Shown: one piece after another, positions 41,645 to 50,437 of the stretch
How the letters are laid out: every line of letters begins with the position of its first letter
Position numbering within the stretch: position 1 is the first letter of the stretch
Source: 58-81 sp012729145
Lineage (GTDB): Bacteria > Synergistota > Synergistia > Synergistales > Thermovirgaceae
Direction of reading: 5' to 3'
NCBI GenBank assembly: GCA_040770625.1
Contig: JAXGIW010000002.1
Coordinates: forward strand, 322,939 to 386,938
Length of the DNA: 64,000 nt
The notes under the pieces: generated by a model
Told to the model about the DNA's origin: nothing
The model's input: the letters and a program-made list of their open reading frames with translations, nothing else
The model's database searches: none
Translations under genes and position numbers: made by a program

Positions 41645-42958
41645 CTACACCAGACCGTAGTGTGAGAGCCTGCTCCTTACCTCGTCCCTTCCCAGGAAGA
41701 CTGCCACATGGAATATCCCGGGGCTGACCTTCCGGCCCGTGAGGGCCCAACGAAGGGGCATGGCCACGTCCTTCAGCCTGACCCCCTTCTCGTCGCACCA
41801 GCCCTTGGCCATAACCTCCAGCTCCTCGGGTTTCCAGGACGAGAGCGAAAGCATGGTGGAGAAGAAACTCTTCAGGATCTCTCTCCGCTCTTCGTCGATA
41901 TCATCGGCGGTGTAGCGCTTCTTCACCGGTTCAAAGGACAGGAAGTAGTCGGTATACTCCGCCAGCTCCCGGAAGGTCTGCCCCCGTCCCTCCAGGAGGT
42001 CCAGGACCTCCGCCAGCCACTCCTCGGTCCTGGAGTCAGGGTCAAGACCGGTCTCCTTCCAGAAGGGGACAGTGTGCCGGGCCCGCTCCAGCGGGGAAAT
42101 TCTGGCGATGTGGGCCTGGTTGACGAAGTTCAGCTTGTCCATGTCGAAGACTGCAGCCTTCCTGGTAACCCTTGCAAGGTCGAACATCTCCATCGCCTCT
42201 TCGCGGGTGAAGATCTCCCGCTCGTCCCCCGGATTCCACCCGAGCAGCGCGAAGTAGTTGAAAAGGGCGTCGGGGTGGTAGCCCATGTCCCGGTATTCAT
42301 AGACGCTGGTCGCTCCATGACGCTTGGAGAGTTTCTTTTTATCCTTGCCCAGGATCATGGGCAAATGGGCGAAGGTGGGAACCTCCCAGCCCAGAGCCTC
42401 GTAGAGCAAGATCTGCTTCGGAGTGTTGGAGATGTGGTCCTCTCCCCTAACCACGTGGCTGATCTCCATGGTGTGGTCGTCGACAACGACGGCGTAGTTA
42501 TAGGTGGGGAAGCCGTCGCTCTTGATCAGGACAATGTCCTTGAGGGTGTCGCTGGCCATCTCGATGTGGCCGTAGACTACGTCGTCGAAGGCCACCATCT
42601 TTCCCCGTGGGACGGAGAAGATCACCGCTTCACCCTCACGGTAGGCCTGCCCCGAGCTTACCAGCTTCATTGCGTGCTCCAGGTAGATGTCCCTTCTCTC
42701 CGACTGTCTGTAGGGACCGTGGTCTCCGTCCACGTCTGGGCCCTCGTCCCAGTCGAGGCCGAGCCACCGGAGACCCTGAAGGATCGTCATTTCGAACTCC
42801 GCTGTGGAGCGGACCAGGTCTGTGTCCTCAATGCGCAGAACGAATGACCCTCCGTTGCGCCTGGCCCAGAGCCAGTTGAAGAGGGCGGTGTGGGCCCCTC
42901 CTATGTGGAGCGCCCCCGTTGGGCTGGGTGCGAAACGTACCCTTGTGGTAGAAGTCAT
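41645..42958 (-). CDS. gltX: glutamate--tRNA ligase, short form with internal deletion
   Basis: 437 residues (family usually about 470-490). Class I synthetase motifs: HIGH-like FAPSPTGALHIGGAH at the N-terminus and KMSKS-like KKLSKRHG. Compared with standard bacterial GluRS, the segment after GQAYR is missing: the usual CYC...(about 45-50 residues)...region is replaced by EGEA before VIFSVPRGKMVAFDDVVYG. That removes the cysteine-containing connective insertion. The rest, including YNYAVVVDDHTMEISHVVRGEDHISNTPKQ, is intact. Faces the asparaginase gene. Confidence 0.93.
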   Translation of the reverse strand: MTSTTRVRFAPSPTGALHIGGAHTALFNWLWARRNGGSFVLRIEDTDLVRSTAEFEMTILQGLRWLGLDWDEGPDVDGDHGPYRQSERRDIYLEHAMKLVSSGQAYREGEAVIFSVPRGKMVAFDDVVYGHIEMASDTLKDIVLIKSDGFPTYNYAVVVDDHTMEISHVVRGEDHISNTPKQILLYEALGWEVPTFAHLPMILGKDKKKLSKRHGATSVYEYRDMGYHPDALFNYFALLGWNPGDEREIFTREEAMEMFDLARVTRKAAVFDMDKLNFVNQAHIARISPLERARHTVPFWKETGLDPDSRTEEWLAEVLDLLEGRGQTFRELAEYTDYFLSFEPVKKRYTADDIDEERREILKSFFSTMLSLSSWKPEELEVMAKGWCDEKGVRLKDVAMPLRWALTGRKVSPGIFHVAVFLGRDEVRSRLSHYGLV

Positions 42959-43044
42959 TTCAGTTCATCCTTCCCTGGTGGTATCCTATTCGGTAGTTAA
43001 AAGAGCCGAACAGCAGTATACCCCAAAATTCCCTGTCAAAGGAG

Positions 43045-45585
43045 ATGGGGCAGTTGCCCGAAAAGACGATACTTCTTGTGGATGGCCACGGGCTTGCCTT
43101 CAGAGCCTTCTTTGCCCTCCCTGAACTCAACGCGCCCGACGGTACACCCACTAACGCCCTCCTGGGTTACGCCAACATGCTCCTCAAGACCATGGAGGAT
43201 GTCAGACCCGACCTTGCGGCCGTTGTCTTCGACGCTCCGGGGCCCACCTTCCGGCACGAGGCCTTCGAGGCATACAAGGAAGGAAGGCAGCCTACTCCCC
43301 CGGAGTTCAGGGTGCAGATGCCCTTAATAAAGGAACTCTCACGGGACCTGGGGCTTCCTGTGGTTGAGAGGCCCGGCGTCGAGGCCGACGACGTCATAGC
43401 ATCAACGGCCCTTTCGGCCGCCAGGAAGGGATTCCGCGTGGTAATACTGACGGCCGACAAGGATATCCTGCAGGTCCTCGACGAAAACCTCCAGGTGATG
43501 CGCCCGGTAAAGGGCGTCAGTGAGTTCCGCCTCTGGGACCTCAAAAGCTTCCGGGAAGACTACGGCTTCTCCCCCGAGGCAATGGCCGACTACCTGGCCA
43601 TGGTGGGAGACAGCGTCGATAACGTCCCCGGGATAAAGGGCGTTGGCGACAAGACCGCCAGGGCTCTCCTGGCCGAGCACGGTTCCCTGGAGGGTGTTTA
43701 CGAACACCTCGACGGAATGAAGCCCGCCCTGAAAAAGAAACTGGAAGAGGGCAGGGATACGGTCTTCGCCAGCCGGGACCTTACCAGGCTTCGCCTGGAC
43801 GAACCCCTCCAGGAGGAGGACCTCAGGCTTCATGAGAGGAAGGAACCCGAACTGGCCGTGCTGCTTGACCGATTAGCCCTGAAGAAACTGGCTGAAAGGC
43901 TCCTGAAAGGCACTCCCGCGGCTGAAGCCGCTGCTGCGGAAGCCCCTGCCCGTGCCGAACTCAGCGAGACCTCCCTGGAGCCCCTTCTGGAAGAAGACGG
44001 ACTTGCCCTTGGATGGTCCGGCACCGGGGATTACCCCCAGGACTTCTCCATATCCGAGATGTGCCTCTGCAGCGATGACGGCCGTTTCTGGAAGGGCGAG
44101 GCCGACGCTGCCGTTTTTGAGAAGATCTCCCGCTGGGCGGAAAAGGGGCATGTCACCACCATCGGCTTCAAGGAGATCTGCGCCGCCTCTCCATCACTGC
44201 TCAGGGAGCCGGCCCGGGTGTGGGACGTCCGGCTTGCCCACTACGCCCTCCACCCCGAGGTCAGGGTCAATGGCGCTGTCAGCGCCTCGCCGGAGGAGAC
44301 CATGGCGCTCTGGGACATCCGGAAAGATCTGGAACCGCAGGTCCTCTCAAAACAGCTGCAGGGGGTGATGATGGACATAGATACACCTCTCTGCCCGGTT
44401 TTGGCCTCGATGGAGCGTCACGGCGTCCGTGTCGACCGGGACCTTCTGACGAAACTTGGCGGGGAGCTGGACATCCGCACTTCCGAGATATCCTCCCGCA
44501 TTGACTCCATGGTTGACACCCATGTGAACCTCAACTCCACGAAGCAGGTGGCCTGGCTGCTCTTCGAGAAACTGGGGTATCCCCCCGTGAAGAAGATCAA
44601 GACGGGGTTCTCAACTGACGTTTCCGTCCTGGAGGAGCTGGCCGATCTCCCTGTGGGCGATGGAGAAGTCCCAGGGATGCTCCTGGAGTATCGCGAGATC
44701 ACCAAGGTCATCACAGGCTTCATTCAGCCTCTCCTGCGCCAGACCGACCCTGACACCGGATGTGTTCACACCACTTTCGAGCACACCGTTACCGGTACGG
44801 GGAGACTCAGCAGCAGGGATCCCAATCTGCAGAACCTCCCTGCCTTCGGCAACTGGGCCGGCAGGCTCCGGCAGGCCCTGAAGCCTCGCAAGGATGGCTA
44901 CGTCTTTCTTGCCGGGGACTACTCCCAGGTGGAGCTCAGGATCCTGGCCCACATCTGCGGCGAGGAACGCCTGAAGGACGCCTTCGCTCAAGGACGCGAC
45001 ATCCACTCCGAGACGGCCTACTGGGTCTTCGGAGGGGACAGCGGTGTGAAGCCGGAGCAGCGCCGCATGGCAAAGGTTGTCAACTTCGGTCTTCTCTACG
45101 GCATGGGCGTTCACGGTCTCTCCCAGAGGATGGGCATAGGCCGTGAAGAGGCAGCCTCGGTGATAGAGCGGTACTTCTCGGCCTTCCCCCGGGTCAGGGA
45201 ATACATGGAGAGCTCGGCCAGGGAGGCTCGCGAGCGGGGCTACACTTCGACCCTGTTTGGCAGGATCCGGCCCCTTTCGGAGGTCTCCACCGTCGAGGGC
45301 AGGGGGGCCGGCGCCATCGAGCGGGTGGCTATCAACACGCCTCTCCAGGGTAGCGCCGCCGACATAGCGAGGATAGCCATGGTCCGTTACCATCGGGCCG
45401 TTGAAGAGGCAGGTCTGGATGCCCCCCTGGTGCTCCAGGTTCACGACTCACTGGTGGTGGAGTGCAGCCCCGGGCAGGAGGAAGAAGTATCCCGACTGCT
45501 GAGGGTCTCCATGGAGGGAGCCGCTAGCCTCTCTGTGCCTCTGGACGTGCAGATAAAGAGAGGCGCCACCTTCGAGGATATATGA
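43045..45585 (+). CDS. polA: DNA polymerase I
   Basis: 846 residues. 5'-3' exonuclease domain (about 1-280: VDGHGLAFRAFFALP, AVVFDAPGPTFRHEAFEAYK, GVEADDVIAS, GDSVDNVPGIKGVG). The middle 3'-5' exonuclease fold lacks the catalytic DxE and is probably inactive. Polymerase motifs A (DYSQVELRILAH), B (RRMAKVVNFGLLYG) and C (VLQVHDSLVVE) are intact. ATG 43045 directly abuts AAAGGAG; TTG 43054 has better spacing and may be the real start. Confidence 0.95.
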   Translation: MGQLPEKTILLVDGHGLAFRAFFALPELNAPDGTPTNALLGYANMLLKTMEDVRPDLAAVVFDAPGPTFRHEAFEAYKEGRQPTPPEFRVQMPLIKELSRDLGLPVVERPGVEADDVIASTALSAARKGFRVVILTADKDILQVLDENLQVMRPVKGVSEFRLWDLKSFREDYGFSPEAMADYLAMVGDSVDNVPGIKGVGDKTARALLAEHGSLEGVYEHLDGMKPALKKKLEEGRDTVFASRDLTRLRLDEPLQEEDLRLHERKEPELAVLLDRLALKKLAERLLKGTPAAEAAAAEAPARAELSETSLEPLLEEDGLALGWSGTGDYPQDFSISEMCLCSDDGRFWKGEADAAVFEKISRWAEKGHVTTIGFKEICAASPSLLREPARVWDVRLAHYALHPEVRVNGAVSASPEETMALWDIRKDLEPQVLSKQLQGVMMDIDTPLCPVLASMERHGVRVDRDLLTKLGGELDIRTSEISSRIDSMVDTHVNLNSTKQVAWLLFEKLGYPPVKKIKTGFSTDVSVLEELADLPVGDGEVPGMLLEYREITKVITGFIQPLLRQTDPDTGCVHTTFEHTVTGTGRLSSRDPNLQNLPAFGNWAGRLRQALKPRKDGYVFLAGDYSQVELRILAHICGEERLKDAFAQGRDIHSETAYWVFGGDSGVKPEQRRMAKVVNFGLLYGMGVHGLSQRMGIGREEAASVIERYFSAFPRVREYMESSAREARERGYTSTLFGRIRPLSEVSTVEGRGAGAIERVAINTPLQGSAADIARIAMVRYHRAVEEAGLDAPLVLQVHDSLVVECSPGQEEEVSRLLRVSMEGAASLSVPLDVQIKRGATFEDI

Positions 45586-45688
45586 GATATTTCCTTTGAC
45601 AGGGCCACCGTTGGAACGTATCATGGTACACGCTGTAAAAATAAGGCGAAAAACTCTCCGTTCCAATGCTTAAGGAGGAAGATAGATC

Positions 45689-46753
45689 GTGATAATGCAG
45701 GCTCTCAGGACCAAGACACGGGCAATAATGCTGGTGGTTGTAGTCGTATTCGTGATCTCCATCTTTGCGATGTACATCACCAGGGGGAGCGGTCCCTCTG
45801 GCAGGCCGGGCGCGGAGGGGGACCTCCCCGTCGCCACCGTTGACGGCGAGAAGGTAATGGCTTCCCACATTGAAATGGGGGTCAGGAACTATGCCCAGCA
45901 GTCGGGGCAGTCGGACCTGTCGCCCGAATGGATAGTACAGACGCGAAAGCAGGTCCTCAACAGCATTGCCATGCAGCACATGCTCCAGAAAGAGGCAGCC
46001 AGGCAGAAGATAACTCCTCCCAGGGAGGAGGTCGACGCTGCCGTCAAGCGTATAGAGAACCAGTTCCCGACCAAGGAGGCATTCCAGCAGTACATGGAAA
46101 ACAGCGGCATCAAGATGAAGGACCTCCAGGAGCAGATAAGCATGCAGCTGTCCCAGAGGATGGTCCTTGATGCCAATGCCGGCGATATTGGGGTTACCGA
46201 CGAGGAAGCCATGGAGTTCTACGATCAGACCAGGGAGCTCTTCTTCCGCCAGCCCGCCGGTTACAATGTCATGTTCGCCCGTTTCGCGGCCCTAGAGAAG
46301 GCCGAAGAGGCGAGAAAGGCCCTGGAGGGCGGGAAAAAGTGGGACGAAGTGATGCAGGGTTACGAGGGAGTGGCCCTTGACTTCACTCTTTCGGAAGAGC
46401 CCGCCTTTGTCACCGAGAAGGAGTTCACCGAAGGAGCCCTCAAGGAGATAGCCGGAACCCCCATTGGCAAGGTTTCCAAAGCAATAGCTCTCGACGAGAA
46501 CAATGCTGTCATAGTCATCAAGCAGGAAAAGATGGATGAGAAGATCGCCTCCTACGAAGAGGCAAGCGGCGACATCAAGGGAATGATCGCCCAGCAGAAG
46601 AGGCAGACCAACCAGAACGAGTACCTCGAGGGGCTGCTGACAAAGGCCAACATCCAGGTCCTGGTACCCGAGTTCTTCGAAGTTCCGGCCCAGCCCGAGG
46701 CGGAAGGTGAACCTGTCCCCACTGAAGGCCAGGAAGAGCCGGAGGGGGAATAG
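45689..46753 (+). CDS. SurA/PpiD-like membrane-anchored chaperone
   Basis: 354 residues. One N-terminal membrane anchor (IMLVVVVVFVISIFAMYI), then a SurA-N-like helical region (QTRKQVLNSIAMQHMLQKEAARQKI... ) and a degenerate parvulin-like part around 180-270. The Glu/Pro-rich tail is low complexity. It probably assists folding of exported proteins. GTG at 45689 with AAGGAGG ten bases upstream; ATG at 45695 is the alternative. Confidence 0.82.
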   Translation: MIMQALRTKTRAIMLVVVVVFVISIFAMYITRGSGPSGRPGAEGDLPVATVDGEKVMASHIEMGVRNYAQQSGQSDLSPEWIVQTRKQVLNSIAMQHMLQKEAARQKITPPREEVDAAVKRIENQFPTKEAFQQYMENSGIKMKDLQEQISMQLSQRMVLDANAGDIGVTDEEAMEFYDQTRELFFRQPAGYNVMFARFAALEKAEEARKALEGGKKWDEVMQGYEGVALDFTLSEEPAFVTEKEFTEGALKEIAGTPIGKVSKAIALDENNAVIVIKQEKMDEKIASYEEASGDIKGMIAQQKRQTNQNEYLEGLLTKANIQVLVPEFFEVPAQPEAEGEPVPTEGQEEPEGE

Positions 46754-46770
46754 CACCCCCTCCCGCATTC

Positions 46771-46799
46771 TTGACACACCCTTTTAGGGTGCCTAGAAT
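46771..46799 (+). promoter_or_regulatory. promoter of the tRNA pair
   Basis: Consensus TTGACA (46771-46776), 17-base spacer, TAGAAT (46794-46799); the predicted transcript start is about 15 bases before tRNA-Ser. Confidence 0.85.
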
Positions 46800-46820
46800 A
46801 GACCGAGCACAATTTTACAG

Positions 46821-46914
46821 GGTGGGATGGCCGAGCGGCTGAAGGCACTCGCCTGCTAAGCGAGTAGGGGGGCTTAAACCTCCCTCCAGGGTTCGAATCC
46901 CTGTCCCACCGCCA
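46821..46914 (+). tRNA. tRNA-Ser (GCT)
   Basis: Acceptor GGTGGGA/TCCCACC, anticodon loop CTGCTAA (anticodon GCT), long variable arm typical of serine tRNA, T arm GGTTCGAATCC, and encoded GCCA end. 94 bases including CCA. Confidence 0.96.
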
Positions 46915-46932
46915 CTTGGTTTCACGTATTGC

Positions 46933-47009
46933 GCGCCGGTAGCTCAATTGGATAGAGCATCGGACTACGGATCCGAAGGTTACGGGTTCGACTCCTGTCC
47001 GGCGCGCCA
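46933..47009 (+). tRNA. tRNA-Arg (ACG)
   Basis: Acceptor GCGCCGG/CCGGCGC, D arm TAGCTCAATTGGATAGAGCA, anticodon loop CTACGGA (anticodon ACG), T loop GGTTCGACTCC, encoded GCCA end. 18 bases after tRNA-Ser and likely co-transcribed. Confidence 0.96.
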
Positions 47010-47021
47010 CTTAAATAACGG

Positions 47022-47049
47022 AAGGCCCCACTCAAAGTGGGGCCTTTTT
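47022..47049. terminator. bidirectional terminator
   Basis: Stem AAGGCCCCACT/AGTGGGGCCTT with a CAA loop and TTTTT on the plus strand; ends the tRNA transcript. It abuts the stop of the minus-strand exonuclease gene and may end that transcript as well. Confidence 0.92.
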
Positions 47050-47945
47050 CATTCCTCCTGCTTCCAGGCCTTCAGGATCCGGTCGAACCTGAAGGTCCGG
47101 CTCTCCCCCCTGAGTGAGCACCAGGCCTCGAGCATGATCCTGCCTCCGATCCTTACTAGCCCCGTGGGCTCTATAAGCCTCTCAGTCACAGAGCCGTTAC
47201 CACCCCGGTAGACTATGAAGATCTTCCCCGAGACCTCAAAGGCCTCCCTTATGGCTTCGAAACCGGAAGGCCACTGCAGAAGGGCGGGGCTTCGCTCCAG
47301 GGCCAGAAGCGATCTGAAGGAGTAGTCCCTTTCGAACCTCTCGTACTCAATATTCCCTGCCGGATCGATCTTTTCCATGCACTTCAGGAATATTCCCATG
47401 GCTGCCAGGGAGTCGTCCAGGGCCCGGTGGCTGCGTCCCTTCGGCACACCAAGAGCCCGGGCCAGGCTTCCAAGGCTGTAGCTGGGAAGCCCCGGGAAGA
47501 TCACCGGGGCAAGGCGGCAGGTGTCGAAAAGATCGTTGTCCAGTGGTCCGGAAAAGCTTTCCCGGCGTATGGTATCGATGAAGCCCATATCAAAGGGGGC
47601 GTTCTGGATGACCAGGGGCCTCTCTCCCACGAAGCCAGCCAGCGTCGACACCGCCTCGGCAGGCGCCGGGGCGCCTTTCACCATGCTGTTGGTAATGCCG
47701 TGGATCGCGGTAAGGGCAGAAGTGATCCTCACTCCCGGGTTGACCAGGGTCTCGAAGGTGTCTATTACCTCGCTCCCCCTGAAAATAACAGCCGCTGCTT
47801 CGACGATCCTGTCGTTAAGGGGGTCAAGTCCGGTTGTCTCCAGATCCAGCGCGGCGAACTCCGTGCCCCAAACCTTTGTCAGCAAGATCACCCTCGATCT
47901 CAATTTCTTTACTACAGGATATATCAATTTACATAACCAGGCCAA
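47049..47945 (-). CDS. DnaQ-like 3'-5' exonuclease domain protein
   Basis: Up to 298 residues. Exonuclease motifs: FAALDLETTGLDP (ExoI), a middle NAPFDMGFIDT (ExoII) and HRALDDSLA (ExoIII, His-x4-Asp). About 100 C-terminal residues beyond the nuclease are unassigned (KIFIVYRGGNGSVTERLIEP). The first 20 or so residues of the longest frame (MAWLCKLIYPVVKK) may not be translated: a TTG about 20 codons in has a GAGGG site. Resembles DNA polymerase III epsilon-type proofreading or repair nucleases. Confidence 0.88.
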   Translation of the reverse strand: MAWLCKLIYPVVKKLRSRVILLTKVWGTEFAALDLETTGLDPLNDRIVEAAAVIFRGSEVIDTFETLVNPGVRITSALTAIHGITNSMVKGAPAPAEAVSTLAGFVGERPLVIQNAPFDMGFIDTIRRESFSGPLDNDLFDTCRLAPVIFPGLPSYSLGSLARALGVPKGRSHRALDDSLAAMGIFLKCMEKIDPAGNIEYERFERDYSFRSLLALERSPALLQWPSGFEAIREAFEVSGKIFIVYRGGNGSVTERLIEPTGLVRIGGRIMLEAWCSLRGESRTFRFDRILKAWKQEE

Positions 47946-48013
47946 ACCTGTTTTGATACCACATCCAAAATGTCGTCTGCCCTCCCTAGAATGAGATCCA
48001 GGAGGTGGTAGAA

Positions 48014-48976
48014 ATGAAGACCGTCATAGAGAGTTTCTTCAATAGCCTCAAGACAGGCGAGCCCTGCAGCTTCAAGGGACTTACGGCCTTCCCGGTTTTC
48101 TCCGCCCTCCCGGAAGCAGTGGACTTCGTGACCCTCACCGAAGCCTTCAGGGAGGACTGGATCGAGATCCGGGAATTGACCCAGGGAGGCTCCGTGCCGG
48201 AACTGCTCGTCATCAACAAGAGCGACCGAAACATCCTCATCCTCGACAGCGAAGAGCTCCAGGGTGCGAAGCAGAACAGGGTGCTCAACATAACCGTGCT
48301 GGTGACGGCCTGGTCCAAGGTGGTGGTCCCCGTAAGCTGCACCGAAAGGGGGAGGTGGCACTACATCTCGAACGTCTTCAGGGACTCTGGCACCATGGCG
48401 TCCCGGTCCGTGAGGTTCTCCAAGAACCGTTCCGTAGGGGAGAGCCTCAGGAGAGATAACAGCTTCAGGTCCGACCAGATGGAGGTCTGGGACAAGGTAG
48501 ACGAGCTCTCAATGAGATCCGGCACCATGTCACGGACCCATGCCATGCGGGACGTATTCGTGGACATGGACGAAAAGCTCCGATCTTTCGAAAAGGCCTT
48601 CCCGCTCTCCGAAGGCCAGAGAGGGGTGATCTTCTTTGCCGGAAAGGAACCTGCCGGTTTCGAATACGTCTCTGATCCCCGGGCCTTCCGGGACCTCTTC
48701 CCGAAGATACTCCGAAGCTACGCCGTGGAAGCCCCGCCTGGAGAAGCAAAGACAGCAAAGGCACTTTCAGGGGATCAGGCCATGGCCTTTGTTGGAAAGG
48801 TTCTTTCGGCTGAGACCACGGTAAAACACTCTGCCGGCAGGGGAGAGGATATCAGGTTTTCAGGCGATGGCGTAACAGGTTCCGCCCTGGCCTACGAGGG
48901 CGAGATCCTTCACGCCGTCTTCTTCCCCGATGAGAAAGAGGGCAGGCCCGTTATCCGCAGGAGACCTGTCAGTTAG
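48014..48976 (+). CDS. ARPP-1-type (DUF6569) domain protein
   Basis: 320 residues. The N-terminal part reads EPCSFKGLTAFPVFSALPE... LTEAFREDWIEIRELTQGGSVPELLVINKSDRNILILDSEELQGAKQNRVLN..., the pattern of the ARPP-1 (ARG and Rhodanese-Phosphatase-associated) domain; VPVSCTERGRWHY is characteristic. Function of this family is not known. ATG 48014 has an ideal GGAGGTGG. Terminator at 49041. Confidence 0.82.
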   Translation: MKTVIESFFNSLKTGEPCSFKGLTAFPVFSALPEAVDFVTLTEAFREDWIEIRELTQGGSVPELLVINKSDRNILILDSEELQGAKQNRVLNITVLVTAWSKVVVPVSCTERGRWHYISNVFRDSGTMASRSVRFSKNRSVGESLRRDNSFRSDQMEVWDKVDELSMRSGTMSRTHAMRDVFVDMDEKLRSFEKAFPLSEGQRGVIFFAGKEPAGFEYVSDPRAFRDLFPKILRSYAVEAPPGEAKTAKALSGDQAMAFVGKVLSAETTVKHSAGRGEDIRFSGDGVTGSALAYEGEILHAVFFPDEKEGRPVIRRRPVS

Positions 48977-49040
48977 CGGGAAGGCCCCGTGCGACATCTA
49001 CCTTGAATTCCGCGACCGCTTCGACCTTCCGAAAAATTAC

Positions 49041-49074
49041 GGGGCGGGAATCCTTCCCCGCCCCTGCATTTTTT
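49041..49074 (+). terminator. rho-independent terminator
   Basis: Stem GGGGCGGG/CCCGCCCC around AATCCTTC, then TGCATTTTTT. Ends the ARPP-1 gene in the 174-base gap before the convergent DUF4129 gene. Confidence 0.88.
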
Positions 49075-49105
49075 CTCCTGCCGCCTTGTTTTCTGTTTTT
49101 CTTCC

Positions 49106-49130
49106 CGTTCACCGTTGACCGTTGACGCTT
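49106..49130. repeat. heptad-type intergenic repeat (GTTCACCGTTGACCGTTGA)
   Basis: A short tandem of the 7-base unit ACCGTTG, found again almost identically at about 52866 and partly at 52567. Confidence 0.6.
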
Positions 49131-49150
49131 GTATTATTCTTGCCCCGCCC

Positions 49151-50437
49151 CTAAGCTTTTAGAAACGGCACCCTCACATACAGTTTCAATAAGTACCATT
49201 TGAGGCCTCGCTCAAAGACCTTTCCCTCCCTGGAGTACCTGTGGCGCACGAAACTTCCCGTAATGCGCGACAACTCCCTTTCCCGGTCGGGAAACCTCTC
49301 CAGAAGCCTTTCCAGGTATTCGTAGGCCGTCTCGTCTGGTTTCCTCGGGCTCCCTCTGTGTTTCCCCCAGAAGAGTAGGAAACCGTAGGCCCGTTCTGCT
49401 GTAATGGGCAGCGGCAAAAATATGCTGGCCATGAGGGCCAGCCGCTTTAGCGCCCGGTACATGGCAACCAGGAAGGCCCTGAAAGAAGGCCTCGACCAGG
49501 TCCCACCCGAGACAGAGCCTGTCCTCCTTTGAAGCAGAAAGCTCACCAGCATCCACAGCATGTAGAGCACCAGCAGCGCGGCAAGAACCAGTACCGCCAC
49601 GGTCATGCCACAGAGGAGAGCCTGCATGAAGGGGCCCGTCTCCCCGGGCAACAGAAGCCCCTCTTCCGCAACGGCAGAGCCTTCACCTGCTCCGGTCTGG
49701 ATCTGTTTGCGGGGTGCCAGCTTCATCAACCTGAAGATCACCAGGAGCACTGCCGTTAGCCCCTGAAGAAGAAGCCTGAAAAAGGGCTTGCTGAATTCGA
49801 TCAACGACCCCGCGGGCTGCTCCAGCACAGAAAGTGCGTCAGAGTTCCCGATCAGCCACACCGGCACCATAAGTGCTGCCAGGCCAAGGAGCACGCGCCA
49901 GCGGCCCTTTCCGGAACTCTCCCCCCTGGAGCCGAAAAAGAGCATCAGTATGTTCGAAAGGATCGCCAGGAACAGCAGTACATGCACTCCCGGAAGACGG
50001 ATCCCGAAGGATGAGGCCAGAAGCAGCATCAAAAACAGCGCCGCGATGTTGATGTCGAAGAGCCCGTATCGACGTGGATCCCTGGTCCAGGAGAGGAAGG
50101 CTGCCCGTCCGCCCGCGGCCAGAAGCAGCATCCATGTTGCCCAAAATCCCGCCACCGCCGCCGGGTTGCCGGGGGCAGAAAATAGCGCGGCCGGATCACG
50201 CCCCAGGCGCAGGGCGGCGACGAAGACAGTAACGTTCGCAACGGCTATCGCCAGGTACCGGAAGCTCCCTCGCCTCATGGCCAGGTTCACCGCCGCCACA
50301 GAGGCAGACACGGTCAGAAAGGACCAGGGGTTAACGAACCCCGCCACCCCGAACCCCGATGTGGCAAAGAGATAGAGCAGGCAGAAATTCAGCGACTCGC
50401 TGATGACCAAAAACAGCCTGAACAGGAGACCTGTCAT
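49151..50437 (-). CDS. multi-pass membrane protein with DUF4129-like C-terminus
   Basis: 428 residues from ATG 50437, which overlaps the stop of the DUF58 gene (ATGA). About nine hydrophobic segments are followed by a cytoplasmic tail SPRKPDETAYEYLERLLERFPDRERELSRITGSFVRHRYS, the DUF4129 pattern. In many MoxR/DUF58 operons the third protein is a transglutaminase (TgpA) with this tail; here no transglutaminase core (no Cys-His-Asp region) is seen. Confidence 0.8.
   Translation of the reverse strand: MTGLLFRLFLVISESLNFCLLYLFATSGFGVAGFVNPWSFLTVSASVAAVNLAMRRGSFRYLAIAVANVTVFVAALRLGRDPAALFSAPGNPAAVAGFWATWMLLLAAGGRAAFLSWTRDPRRYGLFDINIAALFLMLLLASSFGIRLPGVHVLLFLAILSNILMLFFGSRGESSGKGRWRVLLGLAALMVPVWLIGNSDALSVLEQPAGSLIEFSKPFFRLLLQGLTAVLLVIFRLMKLAPRKQIQTGAGEGSAVAEEGLLLPGETGPFMQALLCGMTVAVLVLAALLVLYMLWMLVSFLLQRRTGSVSGGTWSRPSFRAFLVAMYRALKRLALMASIFLPLPITAERAYGFLLFWGKHRGSPRKPDETAYEYLERLLERFPDRERELSRITGSFVRHRYSREGKVFERGLKWYLLKLYVRVPFLKA

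Noticed and set aside
41708..42847. 379-codon plus-strand frame antisense to gltX
   Set aside because: Complement of a conserved essential gene; no domain recognised.
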